Shown piece by piece: positions 8,500 through 17,309 of a DNA stretch of 64,000 nucleotides. Origin of the DNA: an uncultured Dehalococcoidia bacterium (GTDB lineage: Bacteria > Chloroflexota > Dehalococcoidia > Lucifugimonadales > UBA3495). Each line of letters starts with the position of its first letter. Positions within the stretch are counted from its first letter, which is position 1. The notes under the pieces were generated by a model. It made no database searches, was not told the origin of the DNA, and saw only the letters and a list, made by a program, of their open reading frames with translations. The position numbers were made by a program, and so were the translations under genes. Where the stretch lies: contig OY282456.1 in the NCBI GenBank assembly GCA_958296225.1, positions 3,410,001-3,474,000 on the forward strand. The letters are read 5' to 3'.

Positions 8500-8742
8500 C
8501 GTCACGTGAATCTCAGTCCAGCCAGAGGTCACCGGTCGTCAACGGCCAGTCAGCACTAAAATCGCATACCGGCGTCGTGGAGACCCCTCGTTCAATGCTT
8601 ACGCGAGAACGGTCTAACCGGCCAACAGCGACTGCCACCGCGCTGCGTGGCTGCGCCTTAAAGCGCAGTTCACGAACCATCGGAGCAAAACTTTGCGTAA
8701 ATCCCCCGGCCGTGGGGCTGACAATGACCGGTAACCTCTGGC
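8500..8742 (+). ncRNA. Candidate structured non-coding RNA, copy A
   Basis: Downstream of the consensus promoter, about 240 nt are nearly identical to copy B at 31831..32055. The ends pair: 8521..8537 (GCCAGAGGTCACCGGTC) can pair with 8726..8742 (GACCGGTAACCTCTGGC) in 16 of 17 positions, closing a 222-nt RNA. Internal hairpins include CTGCGC-CTTAAA-GCGCAG, GCAAA-AC-TTTGC and CCCC-GGCCGT-GGGG. The CTGCGC hairpin keeps its stem in copy B while its loop grows by two bases. I do not recognise tmRNA, RNase P, SRP or a clear 6S signature. The RNA assignment is inference from promoter placement, conservation and pairing. Confidence 0.5.
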
Positions 8743-8793
8743 CCGCCCACCCCATCCCGCCAACCACCTGAACCAGCAAAAGGACGCATTGCC

Positions 8794-8985
8794 AATGAAC
8801 CCAGCCCACCACTCAATCGCAGCCGCCATTACCTCAACTTCACCCCCGCCAACATCGCCGCCGGCGATTACGCCCGCGCCGCCCGTGCCTTGTGCCGGTC
8901 GGTCAGCCACGCCGTAACCGCCGCCGCCGTCCACTGCCATCACCGCCGCGACACCCGGCGACGCCTGCGCCTGTTCGTCAAAGCG
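8794..8985 (+). pseudogene. Relic of a small helical protein (PaREP1/HEPN-like), fragment
   Basis: An open frame without a start codon reads HYLNFTPANIAAGDY, then ARAARALCRSVSHAVTAAA, HCHHRRDTRR and LRLFV. The pattern of 'A..GDY..A...W..A.HAV.A.A' followed by 'H.TR..L..F' resembles small PaREP1/HEPN-like helical proteins. No initiator or ribosome binding site is present, and the frame runs on into repeat sequence, so it is probably a decayed fragment. The family assignment is weak. Confidence 0.25.
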
Positions 8986-9248
8986 CCGGTGTTCGACGGC
9001 CGCGTTCCGTTGCCGGCGGTCGGGCCTTTGCAGAGTCAGGGATGCCGCTCTTGCCGTTCCTGGATTCCCGCCTTCGCGGGAACGAGGAATAACCAAACCA
9101 CCTGCATTGCAACGCTGCCCGTAAGGTAGGCAAGGTTGTTATTCCGGGGTGATTGCTATACCCTGCGGCGGGTCAGCTGTGACCGTTGCCCGAATGGGCC
9201 GGGATTGCTCCGGAGATTGCATTAGCGACATTGCCGAGGGGTTAGAGT

Positions 9249-10988
9249 TTGTCAGCAACATCGGGTTCCCGGGACCTCCGTTACGAACCCCACGAAAACC
9301 CGCCCTTCCCGGTCTCCTTGGGGCTCGGCCTGCAACGCGCTTTTGTCCATGTCGCCGGAATCCTGGTGGCGCCGGTTATCGTAGCCAAAGCGTCTATGGT
9401 AGATGATTCCTACCTGGCGTGGCTGGTATTCGCCACGATGGCCAGCACCGGCGTAGGCACGCTGCTGCAAGTATTCCGGTTCGGCCCCATGGGCGTCGGC
9501 TACCTGCTTCCCCTATACACCTTCTACAGCGCCATTCCCTTCTGCATCATGGCGCTGACGTATGGGGGGCCGGCAACGCTGATTACCCTGCTCCTCGCCT
9601 CGGCGCTGTTCCAGATTGGCGCCGCCAAGTGGCTGTTCACGCTGCGGCGAATTATCACGCCCACCCTGAGCGGCACCATGATGATGCTGGTTGCCGCCGC
9701 CCTGGCGCCGGTGACTTACCGCCTGCTGGATACCGCGTCGGAGACCGAGCCGGTGGGAGCGCCGGTTGCCGCGCTGGTAACCCTCGTCGTTATAGTTGCG
9801 CTCGTCCTCCGCGCCCCGCCCGTGCTACGGCTCTGGGCGCCTGTAACCGGCATCTTAGCCGGCTGCATCTTGACCGTGATTTTTGGCGGCTACGACTTCG
9901 GGAATGTGGTTCACACCCCTTGGGTGGGATTTCCGGTCAGTGGTTGGCCGGGGCTGCGGCTCGACTTCGGCCCCGCCTTCTGGTCCCTGCTGCCGGCCTT
10001 TTTGTTCGTGAGCGCGGCGATATCCCTGCAAGCGAGCGCCACGGCCATCACGCTGCAGTCGGTCTCGTGGCGGCAGCCTCGGGCCATCGACTTCCGGCGG
10101 GTGCAAGGCGCCGTCTTGAGTACGGGCGTCGGCAACCTGCTGGCCGGAATTGCCGGCACGGTGCCCAACAGCGTCGATTGGAGCATCATTCCATTCATCC
10201 AGACTACCGGGGTCGCCGCCCGCCGGGTCGGGATCTTTATCGCGGGCATCTACATCGCGCTGGCCCTGCTGCCCAAAGCCTCGGGGCTGTTCAGCAGCAT
10301 CCCCCAGGCCGTTATAGTGGGCTACCTTATCGTGATAATTGGAGTGATATTTTTTGAGAGCGCGCGCACCATTGTCCAGGACGGACTCGACCACCGGAAA
10401 ATCATAGTCGCGGGAGTCTCTTTCTGGATTGGCGTGGCCTTCGAGTATCAGATGCTATCCTTCCCCAACATTGACCCGGCGTCGGGGTGGGCAGTGCTCC
10501 AAAGCGGCATAACTACCGGGGGATTCACCGCGCTGGCGCTCACCCTGTTTCTGGAACTTACCAACCGGCGTATGCGTTTCCAGTCGCAACTCGACGTCGC
10601 CGCCCTGCCCGAACTCAACGCCTTTATCCGGCGCTTCGCAACGCGCCACGGCTGGAACTCCGCTATGGAGCGCCGGCTGTACGCCGTTGCGGAAGAAACT
10701 CTCTTGACGCTGGCCCCGATTGATGAAGACGCGAATAGACCGCAGCAAAGGCAATTGGTCGTTCTGGCCTCCCGGGATGACAACACCGCCCAACTGGAGT
10801 TTATCGGCGCTGCCAGCGAAGGCAACCTGGAAGACCGCATCTCGCAACTCCGCCAGCACTCTCCGGAAACTACCCTTGAACGTGAAGGCTCACTCCGGTT
10901 GCTGCGGCATTACGCCACATCCGTGCGCCACCAGCAGTACCACGAAACCGACGTGGTAACCGTCCGCGTCAACCAGCCCGACGCCTAG
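9249..10988 (+). CDS. NCS2-type (xanthine/uracil-like) permease with C-terminal ATPase-like domain
   Basis: The 579-residue product has about 440 residues of hydrophobic helices resembling nucleobase:cation symporter-2 carriers (SLC23 superfamily), with GLGLQRAFVHVAGILVAPVI at the start and a glycine-rich half-helix region around residues 285-310. The substrate cannot be told. From about residue 450 a soluble tail looks like a GHKL/HATPase_c_2 fold: the helix RRLYAVAEETLLTL resembles the N-box and SLRLLRHYATSV the late helix of anti-sigma-type kinases, without a clear DxGxG. The TTG start at 9249 follows a GAGGGG site. A permease-ATPase fusion suggests sensing, but that is inference. Confidence 0.72.
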   Translation: MSATSGSRDLRYEPHENPPFPVSLGLGLQRAFVHVAGILVAPVIVAKASMVDDSYLAWLVFATMASTGVGTLLQVFRFGPMGVGYLLPLYTFYSAIPFCIMALTYGGPATLITLLLASALFQIGAAKWLFTLRRIITPTLSGTMMMLVAAALAPVTYRLLDTASETEPVGAPVAALVTLVVIVALVLRAPPVLRLWAPVTGILAGCILTVIFGGYDFGNVVHTPWVGFPVSGWPGLRLDFGPAFWSLLPAFLFVSAAISLQASATAITLQSVSWRQPRAIDFRRVQGAVLSTGVGNLLAGIAGTVPNSVDWSIIPFIQTTGVAARRVGIFIAGIYIALALLPKASGLFSSIPQAVIVGYLIVIIGVIFFESARTIVQDGLDHRKIIVAGVSFWIGVAFEYQMLSFPNIDPASGWAVLQSGITTGGFTALALTLFLELTNRRMRFQSQLDVAALPELNAFIRRFATRHGWNSAMERRLYAVAEETLLTLAPIDEDANRPQQRQLVVLASRDDNTAQLEFIGAASEGNLEDRISQLRQHSPETTLEREGSLRLLRHYATSVRHQQYHETDVVTVRVNQPDA

Positions 10989-11187
10989 CAGGGTTTTGCC
11001 ATTCTCCACTGCCCTTGTCCTTGCGCGCCGCGCCCGCAACCTTGCTCCGGTAATGGCAGCGGTTCGCCAGTATATGCGCTGCGCCGGCGAGCTTCCTTCA
11101 TCCGCCTGCGGCGGGCCCGGAATGGCAGCAGAGCGTGAAAATACCCTGACCTTTGCCTTCACGGATTTCCGAATGGGTGGCTATCGG

Positions 11188-11196
11188 TGGTATGAT
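11188..11196 (+). promoter_or_regulatory. Extended -10 promoter candidate before the PHP gene
   Basis: TGGTATGAT is an extended -10 (TGnTATnAT type) about 30 nt before the start at 11226, with no clear -35 box. Similar TGnTAnnAT elements precede other starts in this window. Confidence 0.4.
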
Positions 11197-11225
11197 GCAG
11201 CAGCGTACACTGCACTGGCGCCGCT

Positions 11226-11897
11226 ATGCTCATTGACCTCCATAACCATACCTACCCCAAGTCCGACGACAGCTTTATCTCCGCCGACGAGCTGGTGGAC
11301 GCCGCCCGCAGCGCCGGGCTGGACGGGGTATGCCTCACCGAACACGACGACTTCTGGCCGGCAGAGGATGCGGCGGAGTTGACGCGGCGGCACGGCATCC
11401 TGGTGCTGCCCGGCGCCGAAATCAACACCGACGCCGGCCACGTGCTGGCGTTCGGCCTGTGTCGCTACCGTTTCGGGATGCACAAGCCGCTGTTTTTGCG
11501 CGCTGAGGCCAACCGCCTGGGGGCCGCGCTCATCGCCGCCCATCCCTATCGCCGCCGTTTCCTGGCCGACCCCGGGCAAGACCCGGAAGCCCGCGCCGAA
11601 ATGCTGGCGCGCGCCGTTGCCGACCGACAGTTGCGGCTGTTTGACGCCGTAGAATCCCGCAACGGGCGCGGTTCCGTTGTGGAGAACTGCTTTGCCGACG
11701 ACCTGCGCCGGTGCCTCGGCTTGCCCGGTGTGGGCGGCAGCGACGCCCACCGCCGGCATCAGATTGGCGCCGCTGCCACCCGGTTCCAACGCCGTATCAC
11801 GTCGCTGGATGACCTGATAACCGAACTGAAATCGGGCCGAATGCAGCCGGTTGCCCTGGCCGCGGCATCGCCGGCGGCGGCCCCGGCGGTAGGTTAG
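11226..11897 (+). CDS. PHP domain metal-dependent phosphoesterase
   Basis: The 223-residue protein begins MLIDLHNHTYPKSDD, the HxH motif of the PHP superfamily, followed by LTEHDDFWP, IAAHPYRR and the late GGSDAHR motif, which supply the histidines and aspartates of the metal centre. Relatives hydrolyse phosphoesters such as nucleoside 3',5'-bisphosphates (RNase AM/YciV type), but this protein is shorter than YciV and its substrate is unknown. The next gene starts 1 nt after the stop, so the two are probably co-translated. Confidence 0.85.
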   Translation: MLIDLHNHTYPKSDDSFISADELVDAARSAGLDGVCLTEHDDFWPAEDAAELTRRHGILVLPGAEINTDAGHVLAFGLCRYRFGMHKPLFLRAEANRLGAALIAAHPYRRRFLADPGQDPEARAEMLARAVADRQLRLFDAVESRNGRGSVVENCFADDLRRCLGLPGVGGSDAHRRHQIGAAATRFQRRITSLDDLITELKSGRMQPVALAAASPAAAPAVG

Positions 11898-11898
11898 T

Positions 11899-12882
11899 AT
11901 GGCCCCCGTTCTGCAAATAGAAGATTTGCGGGTCGAGTTCCGCGTCCCCAACGGCGTCGTCCACGCTGTGAACGGGGTGTCCTTCGCTCAGGAAGAGGAA
12001 GAGGTTTTCTGCATCGTTGGCGAGAGCGGCGCCGGCAAGAGCGCCCTGGCCCTGGCGGTAATGGGTCTCTTGCCCGACAACGGCGCTATCACCTCCGGGA
12101 AAATCCTGTTTGACGGCGTTGACCTGGTGTCGGCGTCCGAAGAATACCTGCGGCAGCTGCGCGGCAAGAGTATGTCGCTGGTGTTCCAGGACGCTCAGTC
12201 GGCCCTCAATCCGGTGCAGACCGTCGGCGCCCAACTTACCGAAGTAATCATTACCCATTCGCAGCTGAACCGCCGGGCGGCCGGCGCCGTCTGCCAGGAG
12301 ATGCTGCGCGAGTTAGGCGTGCCCGACCCGCGCCGCATTATGGGGGCCTATCCATTCACGCTGAGCGGCGGCCAGTGCCAGCGGGTAATGCTGGCCATGG
12401 CGCTGGTAATGCGGCCCCGCCTGCTCATCGCCGACGAGGTAACTTCCAGCGTGGACGTAACGTTGCAGGCCGAGATACTGGAACGCCTCAAGGAATTGAG
12501 CCGCGATTCCAAATCGGCGATTTTGCTGATTACCCACGATATGGGTGTAGTGGCGAACATGGCCCGGCGGGTTGGCGTAATGTATGCCGGCCACCTGGTG
12601 GAATACGCCGAGCTGCTGCCCATTTTTCAACAGCCGCGCCACCCCTACACCTGGTCGCTGCTGCAAACCCTGCCCCGGCTGGACGCCGCCGGACGCCGGC
12701 TGCAAGCCTTGCGGGGAACGCCGCCCGACCTCATCAATATGTCGGAACAATGCCCGTTCCTGCCGCGCTGTCCCAAGGCTTTGGCGCGCTGCCGGGTAGA
12801 GGAAGCGCCTCCCCTCACCGAGCCGGCGGCCCGCCATCTGACCGCGTGCTATAACCCGGTTACTTACCCGGATGGGAATTAG
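11899..12882 (+). CDS. Oligopeptide/dipeptide ABC transporter ATP-binding protein (DppD/OppD type)
   Basis: This 327-residue ATPase would energise import of peptides or related solutes. Walker A is GESGAGKSA near residue 40, the Q-loop is VFQDAQSALNP, the signature is LSGGQCQRV, and Walker B is LLIADEVTSSVD. The C-terminal CPFLPRCPKALARC is the Cys-rich region typical of Opp/Dpp ATPases. The usual partners (second ATPase, two permeases, binding protein) are not adjacent, so it is an orphan or its operon is split. DEVTSS replaces the common DEPTTA. Confidence 0.9.
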   Translation: MAPVLQIEDLRVEFRVPNGVVHAVNGVSFAQEEEEVFCIVGESGAGKSALALAVMGLLPDNGAITSGKILFDGVDLVSASEEYLRQLRGKSMSLVFQDAQSALNPVQTVGAQLTEVIITHSQLNRRAAGAVCQEMLRELGVPDPRRIMGAYPFTLSGGQCQRVMLAMALVMRPRLLIADEVTSSVDVTLQAEILERLKELSRDSKSAILLITHDMGVVANMARRVGVMYAGHLVEYAELLPIFQQPRHPYTWSLLQTLPRLDAAGRRLQALRGTPPDLINMSEQCPFLPRCPKALARCRVEEAPPLTEPAARHLTACYNPVTYPDGN

Positions 12883-12994
12883 GCTTTACCGGCATTTTTG
12901 CATCGCTTTATCGTCCTTCCCTTCCTGGCGCGCTGGGCAATGCCGGTTGATAGTTATTGATAAATAGTTCTATCGCAGCGCCATTCCGCCGCGG

Positions 12995-13987
12995 CTATCC
13001 GCCCGTTGTCAAATCCGCCACCAGCAGCTCCAATGACACGGCCGGCTCCAGCCGGCCCTGCTTGATTGCCAGGTCGCTTTCCAATACCCGTTGATACTTG
13101 CGGGAGATTTCCGGCAGGGACATATGCCGCGCCTGCCCTAACGTTTTCCGAACCACAAAGTCGGAGTTCGTGCCCATGCGCCGCCCCAGCTCCGGTTGCG
13201 CAACCCCCCGGTCGGTCAAATCCCGGGCCAGCGCCAGCAGCCGCAGCTGCCGCTCAATCATCGCAATGATGTAGAGAGGTTCGCGCCCGTCCTGCATCAA
13301 CTGCATCAAGAGACGCAATGCCTCGCCGGGATGGCCGGCCATCATCGCATCGACAGCGGCGAAGATATTGGCTTCCTGGGCGTAGGGCACCAGGGCGCGC
13401 ACGTCCGAGTCGTTGATGTCCCGGCCCGCGGCGTACAGGGCCAGCTTCTCCAGCTCCTGGTCAACGGTCCACAGGTCATTGCCCACCATTTCGGTGATGG
13501 CTTGTATGGCCGGCGGCGTGATGGACGCGCCCTTTGCCTCGGCCCGGCGTTTGACCCACTGGTTCAGCGTCGCCCCGGTGGGCGTTGCCTGGTGGTGTAC
13601 GTCGGAGTTTTCCGCCAGCGCGCGCAGCAGCGGGTTGCTCCGCGATACGTCGCCATCGACCATTATCAGCAGCGTGGTATCAGGCATTTGGGGGATGGCG
13701 TCGGCCAGTCGTCCCCAGCCGCCTTGCGCATTGGCGCGGCGGCGACCGGAACGGCCGCCGCCGGCGCTCTCCTGCGTTGCCAGGACTCCTTCGAGTTCCA
13801 CCAGACGCAGGGTATCCAGAAACGGGAGGGAATTGCACATCGCCAGCGCTTCCTCGGGGCGCGACTGCGCTGCGGCGACCTTGTGCCGGTTGGACTCCAT
13901 AAGGTCGCCGGCCCCTGTCTCTCCCTTGATGCGCCGGACCGCCTCCGCCACCAGGAAGGTATCGCCATACACTACATGGGCCGGCAT
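12995..13987 (-). CDS. holA: DNA polymerase III subunit delta
   Basis: HolA is the delta subunit of the clamp loader that opens the sliding clamp. The 330-residue protein starts MPAHVVYGDTFLVAEAV, where family members have the (V)YGxexFL motif, and continues with SLPFLDTLRLVEL, LLIMVDGD, and the domain II-III hallmarks LEKLALYA and IIAMIERQLRLLA. Length is normal. It converges with the ABC ATPase gene across a 112-bp gap and is followed upstream by the epimerase gene on the same strand. Confidence 0.9.
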   Translation of the reverse strand: MPAHVVYGDTFLVAEAVRRIKGETGAGDLMESNRHKVAAAQSRPEEALAMCNSLPFLDTLRLVELEGVLATQESAGGGRSGRRRANAQGGWGRLADAIPQMPDTTLLIMVDGDVSRSNPLLRALAENSDVHHQATPTGATLNQWVKRRAEAKGASITPPAIQAITEMVGNDLWTVDQELEKLALYAAGRDINDSDVRALVPYAQEANIFAAVDAMMAGHPGEALRLLMQLMQDGREPLYIIAMIERQLRLLALARDLTDRGVAQPELGRRMGTNSDFVVRKTLGQARHMSLPEISRKYQRVLESDLAIKQGRLEPAVSLELLVADLTTGG

Positions 13988-14017
13988 ATTGCCCTCTCCG
14001 GCTACGCTGCCGCGCGG

Positions 14018-14428
14018 TCAGTTCTCAACCAGTTCGGTCAGGACGCCGAACACGGAGCGGGGATGAACAAAGGCGATGGTTCCCGACAAACCGTGCCGGG
14101 GTTCGCGGTCAATCAGAGACAACCCGTTAGCCGCCAGAATTTTCAGCTTGCCGCCGATGTCGTCCACGTTCAGGGCCAGATGATGCAAACCCTCGCCCCG
14201 CCGCGCGATAAACCGGCCCACGGCGCTTTCCGGCGCCAGGGGTTGCAGCAGTTCCAACCGGGTTTGCCCAATTTCAATCAGGCAGGCCCGTACCCCCTGG
14301 TCGTCCAACTCGACCACCTCGGCGTCGGGAGCGCCGAAATTGGCGGCGAAAAAGTCCAGGGCGGCGCGGATGTCGTTGACGGCTACCCCTACGTGGTCAA
14401 TGTAGTTGACGGCGCAAATCTCAGTCAT
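14018..14428 (-). CDS. mce: Methylmalonyl-CoA epimerase
   Basis: This 136-residue glyoxalase/VOC-fold protein interconverts the 2R and 2S isomers of methylmalonyl-CoA. Metal ligands are visible in IDHVGVAV near residue 11, GLHHLALNV near residue 82, and the terminal LTELVE. Length and the paired beta-alpha-beta pattern fit. It lies in the same orientation as an acyl-CoA dehydrogenase and the methylmalonyl-CoA mutase large subunit, which supports a propionyl-CoA/methylmalonyl-CoA pathway cluster. Confidence 0.93.
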   Translation of the reverse strand: MTEICAVNYIDHVGVAVNDIRAALDFFAANFGAPDAEVVELDDQGVRACLIEIGQTRLELLQPLAPESAVGRFIARRGEGLHHLALNVDDIGGKLKILAANGLSLIDREPRHGLSGTIAFVHPRSVFGVLTELVEN

Positions 14429-14462
14429 CTACGGTGTGTCCCCCTAGTTGGAACGCGGGCGT

Positions 14463-15617
14463 TCAGACGGGATACTGGGCCAGCACCTGCCGGGCGATAA
14501 TCATGCGCTGCACTTCCGACGTGCCTTCATAAATGGTGGTAACGCGGGCGTCGCGGAAGATGCGCTCAATGCGTGATTCCTTGAAAAAGCCGATGCCCCC
14601 GTGTATCTGCATCGCTTCGTAAGCGGCTTTGTTGCACATCTCCGACGCGATGAGCTTGGCCATGGACGCCTCGTTGATGAAGGGCAGACCCTCATCCCGC
14701 AGCGTGGCGGCGTGCATGGTGGCAACGCGGGCCGAGTGTACGGCGGTCGCGATGTCGGCCAGCTTGAACTGGATGGCCTGGTGCTGCGACAGCGGCCGCC
14801 CGAAGGTTTCCCGAAGCTGGGCGTAACTCACGGCCTCTTCCAGCGCCGCCTGGCCGATGCCCACGCATTGGGCCGCGATGGAAATGCGGCTGGAATCAAG
14901 AATGTCCATCGCGTAGCGGAAACCCATGCCTGCTTCGCCGATGAGATTTTCGGAGGGAATTTCCGCGTCCTCAAACACGATTTCGCAGGTGCTGGACGCG
15001 CGCACGCCCATTTTGTTGTGCTGGGGGTTGATTTGCATACCCTTGACGCCGGCGGGCACGATGAAGGCGCAAACGCCACGGTAGCCCAGGGCGCGGTCCT
15101 GATTGGCGAATACCACCAGGGTTTCGGCGACCTCGGCGTTGGTGATGAAGTGCTTGGAGCCGTTAAGCACCCAGGAGCCGTTGCGCCGGCTGGCGGTGGT
15201 CGCCATGGCGGCGGCGTCGGAGCCGCTGCCCGGCTCCGTCAGCGCCCACGCCGCAATGCCCTTGCCCGACGCCAGGGCGGGGATGTACTGCTGTTTCTGT
15301 TCCTCGTTGCCAAAGCGGGCGATGGTTTCCACGCCAAGCCCCAGGTGGGCAGCCAGGGTAACGCTGGCCGCAACGTCCGCCCGGGCCATCTCTTCGATGG
15401 CGATGGAGGACTGCCGGAAGCCGCCCCCGCTGCCGCCATAGGCCGGGTCAACGCCGATGCCGGCCAGCCCCAGCCGGGCCATGCCGCGCCAGTTTTCGTG
15501 GGAGAATTCGGCCTTCTCGTCCAGCTCGGCGGCGCGGGGCATTACCTCTCGTTCCGCAAAATCCCGCACCAGGTTTTGCAGCATTCTTTCTTGTTCGTTG
15601 AGCATCAGGTCACTCAC
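14463..15617 (-). CDS. Acyl-CoA dehydrogenase
   Basis: The 384-residue FAD enzyme introduces a double bond between C2 and C3 of an acyl-CoA, passing electrons to electron-transfer flavoprotein. Motifs include ALTEPGSGSD (FAD/substrate binding), NGSKHFITNA, LSQHQAIQFKLADI, the IHGGIGF loop and the catalytic-base region IYEGTSEVQRMIIARQ, with the glutamate in IYEGT as in short- and medium-chain enzymes. Chain-length specificity cannot be read; the mutase and epimerase neighbours make short or branched substrates plausible. Confidence 0.93.
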   Translation of the reverse strand: MSDLMLNEQERMLQNLVRDFAEREVMPRAAELDEKAEFSHENWRGMARLGLAGIGVDPAYGGSGGGFRQSSIAIEEMARADVAASVTLAAHLGLGVETIARFGNEEQKQQYIPALASGKGIAAWALTEPGSGSDAAAMATTASRRNGSWVLNGSKHFITNAEVAETLVVFANQDRALGYRGVCAFIVPAGVKGMQINPQHNKMGVRASSTCEIVFEDAEIPSENLIGEAGMGFRYAMDILDSSRISIAAQCVGIGQAALEEAVSYAQLRETFGRPLSQHQAIQFKLADIATAVHSARVATMHAATLRDEGLPFINEASMAKLIASEMCNKAAYEAMQIHGGIGFFKESRIERIFRDARVTTIYEGTSEVQRMIIARQVLAQYPV

Positions 15618-15647
15618 GGGAGTCCTCCGGGCCTTTTTGCCAGTGTA

Positions 15648-17309
15648 TCACAGCCCGCCGGTGGGTTCGTATTCGCCGAACACCTGCCGCAGCACTCCGC
15701 AGATCTCGCCCAGCGTGGCGTATTTTTCGACGCACTCCATCATCAACGGGATGGTGTTGGCTTCGGGAGAGCGGGCCGCGTCGGCCAGGCGGGCCAGGCT
15801 GATTTGCACGCCCATATTGTCCCGCTGCCGGCGCAGGGTTTGCAGGCGCGCCACCTGTTCGGCGGCCGCCGCGGCGTCCACCCGGAGCAGGCCGGATATG
15901 GGGGGCGATTCGGTTACGTACTGGTTGACGCCTACGACGATGCGCGCGTTGTCGTCCACTTCCCGCTGGTGGCGGAAGGCGGCGTCGCCAATTTCGCGCA
16001 CCTGGAAGCCGTCCTCAATGGCGGCCACCGCGCCGCCCATTTGGTCAATCCGCAGGATGTATTCCATTGCGGCCGCCTCCAGGCGGTCGGTCAAGTTTTC
16101 CACGTACCACGAACCGCCCAGGGGGTCCACCACGTCGGCGGCGCCGCTTTCGTGGGCCAGAATCTGCTGCGTCCGCAGGGACAGCTGCGCCGATTCCTCA
16201 GTGGGCAGGCTCAGCGCTTCGTCCCGCGAGTTGACGTGCAGGGATTGGGTGCCGCCCAGGACGGCGGCCAGGGCTTGCACGGCGCTGCGTATCACGTTGT
16301 TGTCCGGCTGCTGAGCGGTCAGCGTAACGCCGGCCGTTTGGGTGTGGAAACGCAGCATCATGGAGCGGGGGTTTTTGGCCCCGAAGCGGTCGCGCATAAT
16401 TTTGGCCCACAGCCGGCGGGCGGCGCGAAACTTGGCGATTTCCTCAAAAAGGTTGTTCTGCGCCACGAAAAAGAAGGAGAGACGGGGCGCGAAGTCGTCC
16501 ACCGGCAGCCCGGCCGCCACGGCGGCCTGCACGTAGGCGATGGCGTTGGCGAAGGTGAACGCCAGCTCCTGCGCCGCCGTCGCCCCGGCTTCGCGCATAT
16601 GGTAGCCGCTGATGCTGATGGTGTTCCAGCGCGGCACGTTCGCGGCGCAGTACTTGAACACGTCCACCACCAGACGCATCGACGGGCGCGGCGGGTAGGC
16701 GTAAGTCCCGCGGGCGATGTATTCCTTCAGGATGTCGTTCTGCAGGGTGCCGCTGAGTTGGTCAATGGCAACGCCCTGCTTTTTCCCGGCGGCGATGTAC
16801 AGGCAAAGCAGCGCCGACGCGGTGGCGTTGATGGTCATGGAGGTGCTTACCTTGTCCAGCGGGATGCCGGCAAACAAAGTTTCCATGTCGGCCAGCGAAC
16901 AGATTGGCACGCCCACCTTGCCCACCTCGCCCTTGGCCAGGGGGTGGTCGCTGTCGTAGCCTATCTGCGTGGGCAGGTCAAAGGCTACCGACAGGCCGGT
17001 TTGCCCGTTTTCCAGCAGATAACGGTAGCGCTCGTTGGTCGCGGCGGCGGTAGCATAGCCCGCGTACTGGCGCATAGTCCAGATGCGCCCGCGGTACATA
17101 TTGGGCTGCACCCCGCGGGTATAGGGAAATTCGCCGGGATAGCCTATCGCCTCCTGGTAATCGCCCGCTGCCGCGCCGTCGTCTTCGGGCGTATAGACGG
17201 TATCCAGAATCAGCCCGGAGTCGGTTTCAAAGGACTCGCGGCGCTCCGGGAATCGCCGCGTAACGCGCGACAGCGTGGCATCTTGCCATTCCTGCTTGCT
17301 TGTTGACAT
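15648..17309 (-). CDS. Methylmalonyl-CoA mutase large (catalytic) subunit
   Basis: The 553-residue TIM-barrel subunit rearranges methylmalonyl-CoA and succinyl-CoA using adenosylcobalamin. It has the typical N-terminal [39 protein letters not shown], the [12 protein letters not shown] segment and the late [14 protein letters not shown] motif, and ends before any B12-binding domain. The cobalamin-binding part must therefore be a separate protein; the fragment at 3..245 is a candidate. Its first codons and ribosome binding site were copied in a tandem duplication (see 17296..18044). Confidence 0.93.
   Translation of the reverse strand: MSTSKQEWQDATLSRVTRRFPERRESFETDSGLILDTVYTPEDDGAAAGDYQEAIGYPGEFPYTRGVQPNMYRGRIWTMRQYAGYATAAATNERYRYLLENGQTGLSVAFDLPTQIGYDSDHPLAKGEVGKVGVPICSLADMETLFAGIPLDKVSTSMTINATASALLCLYIAAGKKQGVAIDQLSGTLQNDILKEYIARGTYAYPPRPSMRLVVDVFKYCAANVPRWNTISISGYHMREAGATAAQELAFTFANAIAYVQAAVAAGLPVDDFAPRLSFFFVAQNNLFEEIAKFRAARRLWAKIMRDRFGAKNPRSMMLRFHTQTAGVTLTAQQPDNNVIRSAVQALAAVLGGTQSLHVNSRDEALSLPTEESAQLSLRTQQILAHESGAADVVDPLGGSWYVENLTDRLEAAAMEYILRIDQMGGAVAAIEDGFQVREIGDAAFRHQREVDDNARIVVGVNQYVTESPPISGLLRVDAAAAAEQVARLQTLRRQRDNMGVQISLARLADAARSPEANTIPLMMECVEKYATLGEICGVLRQVFGEYEPTGGL

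Larger units (their letters stand above)
8210..8812. repeat. Dispersed repeat element, copy A
   Basis: This non-coding block recurs in opposite orientation at 31712..32269. The shared parts include the stretch beginning GTAGCGTTCCGTTGCCGG, a CCCTCTCCC/GGGAGAGGG hairpin, a consensus promoter and a roughly 220-nt structured region. Copy A carries an internal duplication: the hairpin block at about 8258..8292 recurs at about 8377..8411, and GGTAGCCCTCCGCCCGG occurs twice in between. The stretch from 7941 to 9248 otherwise contains no convincing intact gene; small open frames here are shadows of the repeat. Confidence 0.85.

Noticed and set aside
8513..8812. A 99-residue minus-strand open frame and its partial counterpart at 31713..31916 on the plus strand
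   Set aside because: Both lie in the repeat element; the counterpart is interrupted by small indels that instead preserve an RNA hairpin. Neither has a ribosome binding site, so RNA conservation explains them better.
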